Assembly: GCA_040397785.1 (NCBI GenBank)
Contig: JBBAVI010000019.1
Coordinates: 5,775-69,774 of the forward strand
Length of the DNA: 64,000 nucleotides
Origin: M3007 sp040397785
GTDB lineage: Bacteria; Bacteroidota; Bacteroidia; Chitinophagales; Saprospiraceae
Direction of reading: 5' to 3'
The translations under genes and the position numbers were made by a program. The first letter of the stretch is position 1; each line of letters starts with the position of its first letter. Positions 1 to 10,900 of this stretch are shown piece by piece. The notes below the pieces were generated by a model. That model did not search any database, had not been told where the DNA came from, and was given only the letters and a program-made list of their open reading frames with translations.

Positions 1-2766
1 ATTGCGGGCGGTACTTCCTGGTTCCGCAGCAATGATGCAGGCCAAACTTGGACGGCCCTGGGCAGTTATGTGGGCGGTTTGAGTTGGAGTCATCCGGATA
101 TTCAGGCGACGGTGGCGGTTGGCAACGAATTGTGGATTACGTCGGATGGCGGGATCAATTATTCCAACAACTGGGCGACTACGATAGAGGCGCGCATGAA
201 TGGCATTTCCGGGGCCGATTTATGGGGTTTTGACAGCGGCTGGAATGAAGATATTTTGGTGGGTGGTCGGTACCACAACGGTAACATGGCTTACCACCAG
301 AGTTTTCCGCAGGGTAAATTTTACCGCATGGGTGGGGCGGAGGCTCCTACCGGATATGTAAATCCGGGGCCGGAACGCAAAATTTACCATTCCGATATTG
401 GAGGCCATATTATAAAAACGGGTTTTCAAAATGGCGTTTCGGGTTTTTCGGTCGGGTTGTTTCCCAATGAAAGTTATGCTTATTACGCCAATTCGGAAAT
501 GGTGTGGCATCCGGCCTGCTGGAACACGGTTTTTCTTGGATATGAGCAAAAAATGTGGAAAAGTAAGGATGGCGGACAAAGTTGGACGGCACTTTACACC
601 TTTCCAGGCGATGCCGCAAATACCGTGTATGACATCGAAATCGCCCGCTCCAATCCGCAAGTCATGTATTGTTCGCAATGGAATGGCACGGACGATGCCA
701 TTTGGCGCAGTGCCGATGGGGGGCAAACCTGGAATGCCTGCGCTTTATTGCCTTTGCCCAACAACAACGATCGCGTAAAACTGGCGGTAAGTGCCGAAAA
801 TGCAAATGTATTGTGGGCCGCTGTCACGTATGGCTCCAATGGCAAAAAAATTTATAAAACCGTCAATGGCGGGCAAACTTGGGTCAATTTGACCACATCA
901 CTGCTCAATAACCTTACCATTACCAATATTATGGCCCAATATGGTACCAATGGCGGTATCTATTTGGGCACCAACGGCGGCATTTTTTACCGAAATAATA
1001 CTCATACCGAATGGCAAGTATACAGTGCGGGCTTGCCCCTTTCGGCGGAGACCAATCGCTTGAAACCCTTTTACCGCGATGGCAAAATACGCAATGGTTG
1101 TTGGGGATTCGGGGTGTGGGAAGCGCCACTCTTTGAAGCATCGGCGGTGATTCCACAAGCGATGACCAATCAGCTCGAAAGCGATTGCGCACGCGACACC
1201 TTTTTATTTGATGATTACTCGGTGACGCGCCATGTGGGGGTGAGTTGGTCCTGGACGTTTGAAGATGTCCAATGGGTGCAAGGGGCGGATACCCGAACGC
1301 CTAAAGTCCTTTTTGCCCAGGCTGGTTTAAAACGGGCGATTATGACGCTTTCGACGCCAGAGGGTATTTTTTACGACACTTTGCAGTTGAAGGTGGGCAA
1401 TGGCTGTGCGCCGGATAGTTTGCCCGGACAGGCAGCGCAACTGGATGGCACTGACGATTATCTGGTGGCGGCCCGCGCGTTAAACCTGGCCACCAATACC
1501 CTTACTTTAAGTGCCTGGATCAAGCCCAATGGTACCCAAAATGATTGGGCAGGGTTGGTTTTTTGTCGCGGTGGCAGCACCACAACCGGAATGAGTTTGC
1601 GCAGCACCAATGAATTGCGTTACCACTGGAATGACAATGGGTATAATTTCAGTTCGGGATTGATTGTGCCCGATAATCAGTGGTCGCATGTGGCGATGGT
1701 TGTAACGCCCAATGCAGTGACCTTGTATGTAAATGGAAAATCGGCCGTGCATACGACCACGACCGCGATAGAAGCTTTTGATGCGCCTTTCAAAATAGGG
1801 CACGACAACGGATCGCGGTATTACAAAGGAAATATTGATGAAATTTGTATCTATAATAAAGCACTCAGTCAGGCAGAAATACGCGCGCAAATGCACCTGA
1901 CCAAAACCCACACCAGTCAAACGGGCTTGGTATCGTATTACCAAATGAACGAATCGCGTGGCCCGGCGCTGGATCGGATTGGGACCAATCATTTGAGTTT
2001 GGGTGGCGGTGCTTTACGTGTAGGCAGCACGGGGCCATTTGGTCCGGGTCGGAGTTTTCGCAAAACCCTTTCCAGTGGCAAGCGCCATGCTTTTGATGGA
2101 ACGGGCTTGGTTTTGGCTTTTTCGACCGGTGCTACCTTACCAAATGGCGAATTGGTTGTAACCCGTTTGCAAACACGGCCGGATACCTTGTTGGCAACCC
2201 AGAAGGGTTTGTCGCAGTACTGGATTTTGGATAACTATGGTCAGAATACAACGTTTACCACCCCTGGAACCGTATTATTTCAGCAGTATGGCACCTTACC
2301 GGCCGATCTTTTGGCATCCAAAATGCGACTTTGGCGGCGTGGGCCCTTGGCGGATGGTTTGCCCTGGACCCTGTTGGATTCGGCGGATTATGTGACGGCG
2401 GGCAAAAACGCTACCGTGACATTTGGCGCGAGCAATCAAATCAAAAACAGTGCGCAGTTTTACCTTTCAGCGCCAGCCAGTTTTGAGGTGCCAAAAATGC
2501 CTGAAACCAGCATGGAGCGGGAGGCAACGGAAATACGCGCTTTGTTATATCCGAATCCGGTACCCTTGGGCGGACGCTTGCGGGTAGAGACTACCTGGAA
2601 AGGAATGGCCACCTTCCGTTTGTTTGATGTGAAGGGAAATCAGGTTTTGGTCCAGCAATTCGAGGCAGCTTGTTCCATCGATCGGTTGGAGATGCCCGCT
2701 GGGGTGTATTATTATCGCATTGAAAATGAAATGCATATGGAAACGGGCGCTGTTATTTTTGAGTAA
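1..2766 (+). CDS. Secreted LamG-domain protein with T9SS type A sorting tail (5' truncated by window edge)
   Basis: The reading frame is open from base 1, so the gene starts outside the window. The visible N-terminal part (to about base 1130) is a BNR/sortilin-like beta-propeller with Asp-box-like turns such as SKDGGQSW, SADGGQTW and TVNGGQTW. A LamG/concanavalin-like jelly roll follows at about 1430-1890 (LDGTDDYL, LSAWIKPNG, WSHVAMVV, LYVNGK). The last ~80 residues are a type IX secretion type A tail: LYPNPVPLGGRLRVE, then a Gly-Val-Tyr-Tyr-Tyr-Arg strand near the C-terminus. It is probably exported through the T9SS and anchored on the surface or released. The ligand cannot be told from sequence. 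An apparent GTG start at 70 is internal. Confidence 0.88.
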   Translation: MAGGTSWFRSNDAGQTWTALGSYVGGLSWSHPDIQATVAVGNELWITSDGGINYSNNWATTIEARMNGISGADLWGFDSGWNEDILVGGRYHNGNMAYHQSFPQGKFYRMGGAEAPTGYVNPGPERKIYHSDIGGHIIKTGFQNGVSGFSVGLFPNESYAYYANSEMVWHPACWNTVFLGYEQKMWKSKDGGQSWTALYTFPGDAANTVYDIEIARSNPQVMYCSQWNGTDDAIWRSADGGQTWNACALLPLPNNNDRVKLAVSAENANVLWAAVTYGSNGKKIYKTVNGGQTWVNLTTSLLNNLTITNIMAQYGTNGGIYLGTNGGIFYRNNTHTEWQVYSAGLPLSAETNRLKPFYRDGKIRNGCWGFGVWEAPLFEASAVIPQAMTNQLESDCARDTFLFDDYSVTRHVGVSWSWTFEDVQWVQGADTRTPKVLFAQAGLKRAIMTLSTPEGIFYDTLQLKVGNGCAPDSLPGQAAQLDGTDDYLVAARALNLATNTLTLSAWIKPNGTQNDWAGLVFCRGGSTTTGMSLRSTNELRYHWNDNGYNFSSGLIVPDNQWSHVAMVVTPNAVTLYVNGKSAVHTTTTAIEAFDAPFKIGHDNGSRYYKGNIDEICIYNKALSQAEIRAQMHLTKTHTSQTGLVSYYQMNESRGPALDRIGTNHLSLGGGALRVGSTGPFGPGRSFRKTLSSGKRHAFDGTGLVLAFSTGATLPNGELVVTRLQTRPDTLLATQKGLSQYWILDNYGQNTTFTTPGTVLFQQYGTLPADLLASKMRLWRRGPLADGLPWTLLDSADYVTAGKNATVTFGASNQIKNSAQFYLSAPASFEVPKMPETSMEREATEIRALLYPNPVPLGGRLRVETTWKGMATFRLFDVKGNQVLVQQFEAACSIDRLEMPAGVYYYRIENEMHMETGAVIFE

Positions 2767-2839
2767 ATATTTGATGGCTGGCAAAATTTGCCGCTGATGA
2801 TAGGTTTGGATGGATTAGTTTTACCCAAAAAAGTACTTT

Positions 2840-3523
2840 ATGGCACGTGCAATTGCACTTTCAGATATACATGGTTGCAACCGCACGCTGCTTGCGATGT
2901 TGGATTTATTGGCTGTAAGTAAGGCGGATACACTTTATTTTTTGGGCGACTATGTTGATCGTGGACCCGATTCCAAGGGCGTAATAGATACCATTTGGCG
3001 CATGCAATCAGAAGGTTACCAGCTGCATTGTTTGATGGGCAACCATGAGGCCATGACGGTTTCAGACTATGAACATGTGCGGCTTACCAGTCGGCCAGGT
3101 TTGGGAGAGGCCCATTTACTTTATAGTTTTTTTGCCCGGACCTTGATGGATATTCCGGTGGAATACATCAACTGGATGCGTGATTTGCCACGGGTTATGG
3201 AAATTCCCGGGTATATTTTGGTGCATGCCGGGCTAAATTTTAACGAACAGGATCCATTTTCAAACGAAGATTCCTTAATCTGGATGCGCGATTGGTACGA
3301 CGATTTGAATCGCGAATGGCTGGGAGAGCGTTTGATTGTGCATGGTCCTACGCCCATTTCGGTAGAAGCAGCAAAAACGATGTTCAAGCGGCATGACGAA
3401 TTACCCGTGCAGGATGTTGATTGCGGGGCGGTATTTTACAATTCCCAGCATTTGGGGCAATTATGTGCCTTTGATTTGACGAACAGGGCGTTGGTTTTTC
3501 AGCCGAATGTGGAGTATTTATAA
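2840..3523 (+). CDS. Metallophosphatase, PrpE/serine-threonine phosphatase-like
   Basis: A calcineurin-like phosphoesterase of 227 residues. All blocks of the family are visible: DIHG near residue 8, GDYVDRG near 36, GNHE near 66, and a late HAG and HGPTP that supply the last metal-binding histidines. Such proteins use a di-metal site to hydrolyse phosphoprotein or dinucleoside polyphosphate bonds in the cytoplasm, and the sequence does not decide between the two. It stands alone, 73 bp after the T9SS gene, and overlaps the 3' end of the convergent corA-like gene by 6 bp. Confidence 0.9.
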   Translation: MARAIALSDIHGCNRTLLAMLDLLAVSKADTLYFLGDYVDRGPDSKGVIDTIWRMQSEGYQLHCLMGNHEAMTVSDYEHVRLTSRPGLGEAHLLYSFFARTLMDIPVEYINWMRDLPRVMEIPGYILVHAGLNFNEQDPFSNEDSLIWMRDWYDDLNREWLGERLIVHGPTPISVEAAKTMFKRHDELPVQDVDCGAVFYNSQHLGQLCAFDLTNRALVFQPNVEYL

Positions 3524-4468
3524 AAATTTGCGGCGCTGCATAAACCAATAGAGCACCCCGGTGAAGAGGCCAGAGAAAATAATTACCCCATAGAATGCAA
3601 GGGGATTTTCGGGCAAACCGTTGGGAATGTTCATGCCCAGGAACGAAGAAATCAGGGTAGGCACCATGAGTATTACTGTAATAATGGTGAGTCGGTGAAT
3701 TACCTGGTTCAGGTTATTTGAAATGATGCTGGAATATGCATCCATGGTACCGTTCAAGATATTCGTGTACACATTGGCCATGGAAAGTGCTTGCGAATTA
3801 TCGATGATTACGTCTTCAAACAGATCGGCCAGGTCTTCATCACCATTGATGTGCAAAAAGTCCGTGCGTTTCATTTTCATTTTAAGCAACTCATTGGCAT
3901 TGAGGGAGTTGACAAAGTACACCAGGCTTTTTTCGATCGAGAGCAATTGTTTTAAATCCGAGTTTCGGCTGCTGTTCAGTAAATCTTTTTCAATGCGGTT
4001 ACGGCGCAGATTGAGTGTTTTCAGGCACGAAAGGAAGTGGTAAACATTTTGCTCCAGGGCTTGGAGCACGAAACGTTTTTCATCTACTGGATTGAAGTTA
4101 CGCACATTATTGTCTAAAAATTTGGCTAAAACGGGCGTTTCAAAGGCTGAAATCGTAATTACATGTTCAATTGTAAGGATGATCCCGATGGGAACCGTAA
4201 TAAAATAGGCCTCGTTTTCGCCTTGGGCATTTTTATTTTTTACCGGCGTATTGATCAGGATAAATCGGATATCTTCATCGCGCTCGTAGCGTGCGCGTTC
4301 GTCCAAATCCAGGGAATCTGTAAGAAAAACAGGGTCGAATTCAAATCGGCGGGCAAATTCCTCCAATTCGTCAGGAGCAAAGGGTGGGGTAAGATTTACC
4401 CAACAGCCTGGCTCGGGCTCGCTGAGTGCTACGAGCCGCCTTTTTTCGCGTGTATAGTACCGGATCAC
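3518..4468 (-). CDS. corA: CorA family divalent cation (Mg2+) channel
   Basis: A 316-residue protein with a long acidic, helical cytosolic domain (residues 1-250) and two C-terminal membrane helices. The signature GMN lies in SFLGMNIPNG just after the first helix, which identifies the CorA/Mrs2 superfamily and its selectivity loop. The C-terminus ends in basic residues (MQRRKFL), as is usual for CorA. The probable job is Mg2+ (or Co2+/Ni2+) uptake as a homopentamer. It is about 26 kb from the CRISPR locus, so it is taken as a housekeeping channel and not a type III CRISPR accessory. Confidence 0.9.
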   Translation of the reverse strand: MIRYYTREKRRLVALSEPEPGCWVNLTPPFAPDELEEFARRFEFDPVFLTDSLDLDERARYERDEDIRFILINTPVKNKNAQGENEAYFITVPIGIILTIEHVITISAFETPVLAKFLDNNVRNFNPVDEKRFVLQALEQNVYHFLSCLKTLNLRRNRIEKDLLNSSRNSDLKQLLSIEKSLVYFVNSLNANELLKMKMKRTDFLHINGDEDLADLFEDVIIDNSQALSMANVYTNILNGTMDAYSSIISNNLNQVIHRLTIITVILMVPTLISSFLGMNIPNGLPENPLAFYGVIIFSGLFTGVLYWFMQRRKFL

Positions 4469-4912
4469 CGTCCATAGGATAAAAAGTGAGGAATGATCAA
4501 AAAATCAGGAACAACCCGACGGTGCAAACTTACGCCGTGATTCTTTGGTAAACAAGTCTGTGTTAATCATTTGCCGAAAAAAATAATTAAACTGGCGAAT
4601 AATATTTGGTTAATTATAGGTTAAGAAAGGTTGTAGGAAATTTTGTTCTGCATTGTGGGGTATTGACGATTGGCTATTTTAAGGATTTGTTAATAGGGTG
4701 GTAGTATCTTTGTCTATTGTACCATATTGTCCACAATGTTTTTGTATAATTGCATCTTGAATATTGAAAAATATCCTTTAATCCATCGGTTCGACTCCAA
4801 AAAGCATCCCGGAATCATCTTATCTGCACCTTCTTTTTGTAATCCTTTCCTTGCAGTCATCCCGGAATCGCGCTCAACGAAACAATTTTTTAGCACCAAA
4901 CACTACGAACAT
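4469..4912. other. Intergenic region upstream of the giant adhesin gene
   Basis: This 444-bp AT-rich divergent region separates the corA-like gene from the signal peptide start of the adhesin. It contains a promoter-like pair at 4686-4712. The frame of the adhesin is open from 4727, but the residues before 4913 look like translated leader (no signal peptide, cysteine-poor random composition), so I treat them as a ~200-nt 5' untranslated region. No RNA gene was recognised. Confidence 0.5.
4686..4712 (+). promoter_or_regulatory. Candidate Bacteroidota promoter (TTTG ... TATCTTTG)
   Basis: TATCTTTG at 4705-4712 fits the Bacteroidota -7 element TAnnTTTG exactly. A TTTG at 4686-4689 could be the -33 element, but the 15-bp gap is shorter than the usual ~19-21. 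It would drive the adhesin gene with a 5' leader of about 190 nt. Confidence 0.4.
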
Positions 4913-7900
4913 ATGCGCCTGACTTCAACCGCTCTTTTTTTTAGCTGGGGTTTAATCTTGACGATGGCTGGTCCATTGCAGGCACAAACGGGTATTTCCA
5001 ACACGGAACCGCTTGTGCTGGACGGTCATCAGCAACGTCATAAGATTGCTCCGCCTGCTGATCATGTTTTTGTTACCTTCGAACAGATGATTCCCAACCA
5101 GACTTACAGCATCATGGTGCCGGAAGACCTGGAATTGGGTCTTTGTGTTCCGGATATAGTAGCGCTGGATCCGGCAGTACAGCAGGTTTCATACAATCAA
5201 CAATTACGCCAATTGCGGTTTGTTGCCAACAAAGCGACGATGCAATTTCGGCTTGATTATGCTTGCAGTTGGAATACCAGTAACCCACCCAGCCACTACA
5301 TTTCGTTGGTTTGCGAAACCTGTGTGAAGAAAAAACTGAAAGACGTCATGCAGGATATGGCGACGATTGAGGTTGCTAGTGGACAAACGGCGGAGGAGTT
5401 GGTAAAGGAGGTTTTGATTGGTGGTAACTGTTTTGACATTACCAACGTTACTTTCGAGGGACAAGGCGGCCAGATTGGTAGTTTTAGCAATGGCTTGACC
5501 AATGTAGGTTTTGCCACGGGGATGGTGATGGCAACGGGGGATATTTCGGTGGTGGTTGGTCCCAATGACTCAGATAATGCAAGTGCAGGTTACGGGATTG
5601 CCACGGGCGATGGCGACCTTGGCACTTTAACGGGCGGTACCATTTTTGACCGCGCCGGTGTAGAATTTGATTTTAGTCCTACCCAAACGCCGCTCACCTT
5701 TGAGTTTGTGTTTGGATCAGAAGAATATTGTGAATACGTCAACTCTCAATTTAATGACGTTTTTGGCTTCTTTATTTCTGGGCCTGGTATTGCGGGCACA
5801 CAGAACATTGCCACCTTGCCTGGTGGTGGTCCGGTTACGATCAATAGTGTAAATCATATCACCAACACCGGGTTTTACAACAACAATACGCCTGCTACCG
5901 GCACTTTATGCGGCCAAAACGCATCGGTACTGGCTTCTGTGAATGAGTTGCAATTTGACGGATACACCCGCCGTATGACTGCGGTTGCCAATGTAATTCC
6001 ATGCCAGGTTTATCATATGAAACTGAAGGTAGGGGACGTTGGCGATGGTATTTTCGACTCTGGGGTATTTTTGAAAAACGGTTCTTTTGATGCGGGTGGT
6101 AATGCCTCCGTCGATTTCGTTGTCAATGGCGACCCGGATGTCACGGAAGTATATGAAGGTTGTGGAACAGTTCAAATCATTTTTGACCGGATTGGCGGTA
6201 ACCTCAACATTCCGCTTGCTGTGGCCTATGTCATTACGGGGACTGCTACCAATGTATTGGATTATAGTGGAATACCCGGCGTTGCCGTTATTCCTTCCGG
6301 CCAGGATAAGTTGATTTTGACGGTGAATATCGCGAATGATTTGCTTATTGAAGGCGATGAAACGATCATTATAACCCTGTTGAATCCGTGTTCATGTACC
6401 ATGCCTCAGGAAATCCTAACGATTAAGGATTTGCCTGCATTGGTAGTTACACCCGATACAGTTGTGATTTGTGGTCCGGGGGTGGGTATCATTGGTGTAA
6501 CGGTGGTTTCAGGCGTTGAACCCTATTCTTACAGTTGGTCAAATGGTGGAACTGAGTCTTCCATTTCTCCCTATGTATCTATTTCTTCCAATTATAGAGT
6601 AACAGTAACCGATGCTTGCGGTAAAACAGTGGTTGCAACTGCACGGATTATTGTGCGTCCTCCACCTATTGCGCAATTACAGCCTCCTGCGCCGCAACTT
6701 TGTCCGGGACAAGAGGGGGTAATCAAGGTTAAATTTACAGGAACAGGGCCATTTATGCTAGAGTACGCACTCAATGGCGATTTGCAACCCATTATTGAAA
6801 ATATCACGGATAATCCATACATGTTGATTATCAACCAACCCGGATTATACACCATTGCGGCAGTTTATGATAGTTTGGGATGTAAAGGGCCGGGTCAAGG
6901 CGCTTTGTTGGTGATTACCTCTTCTTTAACGATGACCGGTGTTGCTACCAATGTAAAATGTTTTGGTCAGACAAATGGCTCGATTAATACTACCGTTGTG
7001 GGCGGACAAGGACCGATGAATTATACTTGGGAAGGCCCAACCACCATTGCCAACGTGCCAGACCCCACGAACTTGCTGGCAGGTACTTACACGGTAACAG
7101 TGACCGATTTTTTTGGGTGCCAGAACACGCTCACCTTCAATGTAGCAGAACCTGGGGCGATTCTTCCCGTGGTAGATAACATCGTAAGCCCCAACTGTAC
7201 CAGTGCAAATGGCGGAGCGATCAACATCTCGGTTACAGGAGGTACGCCGACCTATACTTATTTGTGGAACAATGGTTTTACCGGTCAGGATCCACAAAAT
7301 ATACCCATTGGTACTTACACGGTGACCATTACAGACCAAAGCAGTTGTGTAAGAACAGCCACAGCAACCGTAACGGGCAACTTTACACCGCCTATTGCAG
7401 ATGCGACCGTGACCGGTTCCATTTCTTGCGCGAACCCTACCTTGGTCCTGAACGGCTCCAATTCAAGCAGTGGACTGGGCTTTACCTATAATTGGTTGGC
7501 CAATCCAGGCAATATTCAAAGTGGTGGCACCACGACCACGCCAACCGTAACCCAGGCCGGGACCTATACAATCGTGGTAACCAATACCGGAAATGGTTGT
7601 ACGGCCTCCGATCCAGTACAGGTCATCGCCGATGTTGCTGTACCTACCGCCAATGCAGGGCCAAACCAAACCCTCACTTGTGTAGTGAACAACATTACCC
7701 TGGATGGCTCCGGCTCTTCGCAAGGTGCTAATTTTACCTATTTGTGGACGGCCAGCGCGGGTGGAACCATTATCGGAGGCGGAACAACCCTCAATCCGAT
7801 TGTTTCAACCGTGGGAACTTACACCTTAGTAGTCACGAATACGACAAATGGCTGTACAAGATCGGATGATGTGGTAATTAACAGCAATACCACCGTGCCG

Positions 7901-10900
7901 AATGCAGCAATTGCTACGCCTGGATTGCTTACTTGTCAAAATAACACCCTGACACTCAACGGGAATGCATCTACACCCACCGGTGGTGTTACTTTCCAAT
8001 GGTCAACCGCAAATGGTATTATCGTTTCGGGTCAAACTTCAGCAAACGCAATTATCAGTGAACCAGGCACTTATACCTTACGGGTAACCAACAACATCAA
8101 TGGCTGTACCGATACGGAGCAAGTAGTGGTGAGCCAGGATAATTCGGTTCCGGTTGCGCTTTCGGCTGTCAGTGGTCAATTAAATTGTACGACCAAACAG
8201 TTGACCATCAGTGGCGCGGGCTCTTCAACCGGGGCTAATTTCACTTTTCAATGGACTTCCTCGCCTGGTGGCGTATTTGTTTCGGGCCAAACAACCCTCA
8301 ATCCGGTGGTGAGTGCCCCGGCCAATTATACCTTGTTGGTGACCAACACGACCAACAATTGCACCGCTACTTCTTCCGTGTTGGTGGGTCAGGATATTCA
8401 GCCGCCTTTGGCAACCGCAGGGTCGCCAGCAACCCTTACCTGTGCTACTACGGTTTTGACCTTAGGTGATTCTGCTGCTACCATCGCGCCTAATTTGACC
8501 TATAACTGGACGGGTGTCGGTATTGTATCCGGCAGCACCACTCCAACACCGACGATTAATAACCCAGGCACCTTTAACCTGGTTGTAACCAATGCCACCA
8601 ATGGTTGTACCAGCACGGCAAGTGTGGTAATCAACCAAAATATCACCAATCCGACGGCTGTAGTTGCACAACCTGGCCAATTGAATTGTACCACACCGGC
8701 TTTGTTGTTGAGTGGTACCGGTTCTAGCACAGGTGCTAATTTTGCCTACAGTTGGAGTTCTTCAAGTGGTGGCGGCATCGGCGCGGGTGGAACAACCCTT
8801 TCTCCCACCGTAACTGCTGCAGGAACTTATACCTTGGTGGTAACCAATACTTCCAATGGTTGTACTTCCGCTGCATCGGCGGTCGTAACCAGCAATGCCA
8901 ACCTGCCTACCGCGATCGCGGTACCGAGTGGCATCCTGACTTGCGCCGTACAACAGATCACCTTAAATGGCGCAGGATCTACCACAGGTGGAACCATTAC
9001 CTATCAATGGGGCACCGTGAATGGCAATATCAGTACAGGTCAGGGTACTTTACAGGCTGCTGTAACCTTGCCTGGGCAATATACCCTGGTGGTAACCAAT
9101 ACCGTAAATAACTGTACGGCTACGTTTAATGTAAATGTGGATGCCGATTTGGTTGCACCAACGGTAGAAGCAGGTCCGGTACAAATTTTGGATTGCACCG
9201 TGCCAACCCTGGCCCTGAATGGAACGGGCTCCAGCACGGGCGCAAACTTCACTTATCAATGGTCGGCACAAAACGGGTCTGTATTCTTGTCTGCAACCGA
9301 TATTTTGAATCCGCAAATTAACACCCCTGACGTTTATACCTTGTTGGTAACCAATACGTTGAATGGTTGTACGGCCAGTGACAATGTGAGCATTCAAGGG
9401 GATGCCAATGACCCGGTGGTGGCCATTGCTACGCCAGCGATCCTGAATTGCATTACCCCGCAGGTAAATTTGAATGGCAACGGTTCATCTGTAGGTGCCA
9501 ATTTTAGCTATATTTGGAATGGAACGGGCATCACCAGCGGTGGCACCAGCTTGAATGCAGTGGCCAATACACCAGGCGATTATACCCTCGTGATTACCAA
9601 CACGACCAATGGATGTTCTTCTGAAGCAACCGTTACGGTTTCACAGGATATTGTAAAACCACCCGTTGATGCAGGCGCGGATAAAATACTCAATTGTTTT
9701 AACCCGCAAATTCAGGTCGGTGGCACTGGAAATCCAACCGGTGCTAATTTCACCTTTGCTTGGACAGGCGCAGGCATTTTATCAGGGGTTAACACGGCTG
9801 CGCCCATTGTGAATCAGGGCGGCGCTTTTGTTTTAGTGGTGACCAACACCACCAATGGTTGTACCAGCACCGATAACGTAAATATTAATACGGATTTTGC
9901 GCAGCCACAGGCCAATGCCGGACCAGGATTCCAACTTACTTGTGTACAGAATACGTACACCATGAGCGCAACGGCCAGTGTTGGACCGAATTTCACTTAT
10001 CAATGGACGACCAACACCGGTAATTTTGTCGGACCAAGCAATATTTTAAACCCAACCGTGAATGGTTCGGGCGATTATTACTTGTTGGTGACTGATACCA
10101 ACAACGGTTGTACCCAGAGTTCGACGGCCCAAATTACCCAGGCTGCGGATGTACCGGTCGCAATTGCCGCGAATGCGCCGGAATTGACTTGTACTGTAAC
10201 CAGCCTGACTCTAAGTGGTGCCGGTTCTAGTGTGGGCGCTGAATTTACCTACAATTGGGTGGCTACCCTGGGTGGTAATATTGTAAACGGCGTAAATACG
10301 TTGAGCCCAAGCATTGATAAACCAGGCTTGTACACGCTTTCGGTTATCAATACGACCAACAATTGTGTGTCCAACTCCAGTGTAACGGTCAATCAGAACA
10401 TTACGCCTCCATCCATCGATGCCGGGCTTGCACCAACCCTTACCTGCGCCAATCCAACTGCCCAATTGACGGGTACGGTTGCTACCAACGGTTCATTTAC
10501 CTATGCTTGGTCAGCACCAGCAGGCGCTAATATTTTAAATGGCAGTACGACCCTTACCCCAACCATCAATGCTGGGGGAACGTATGAACTCACGGTAACC
10601 AGCCAACAAAATGGTTGTTCCAGTGTGGCCAGCGTGGTCGCCAATGTGGATCAAGTGCCGCCAACTGCTGTAATTCAAACACCGGCATCCTTAACTTGTG
10701 CCGTCCTGAATGTAACCATCAACGCTGCCGGTTCCAGCACGGGCAACATGTCGTACACATGGACCACCACAGGAGGCAACCTGACAAACCAAAGCAATCC
10801 ATTAGCGCCTATAGCCGACAAGCCAGGCACATACACCTTGTTGATTAAAAATAATGACAATGGCTGTACGCAAACGGTTACGACCACCGTGCCACAAGAT

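Noticed and set aside
70..72. GTG start for the first gene
   Set aside because: The frame is open and propeller-like back to base 1, so the true start lies outside the window.
3518..4468. CorA-type channel as a type III CRISPR accessory
   Set aside because: CorA homologues do occur with some type III-B systems, but this gene is about 26 kb from the cmr operon with unrelated genes between and looks like an ordinary CorA.
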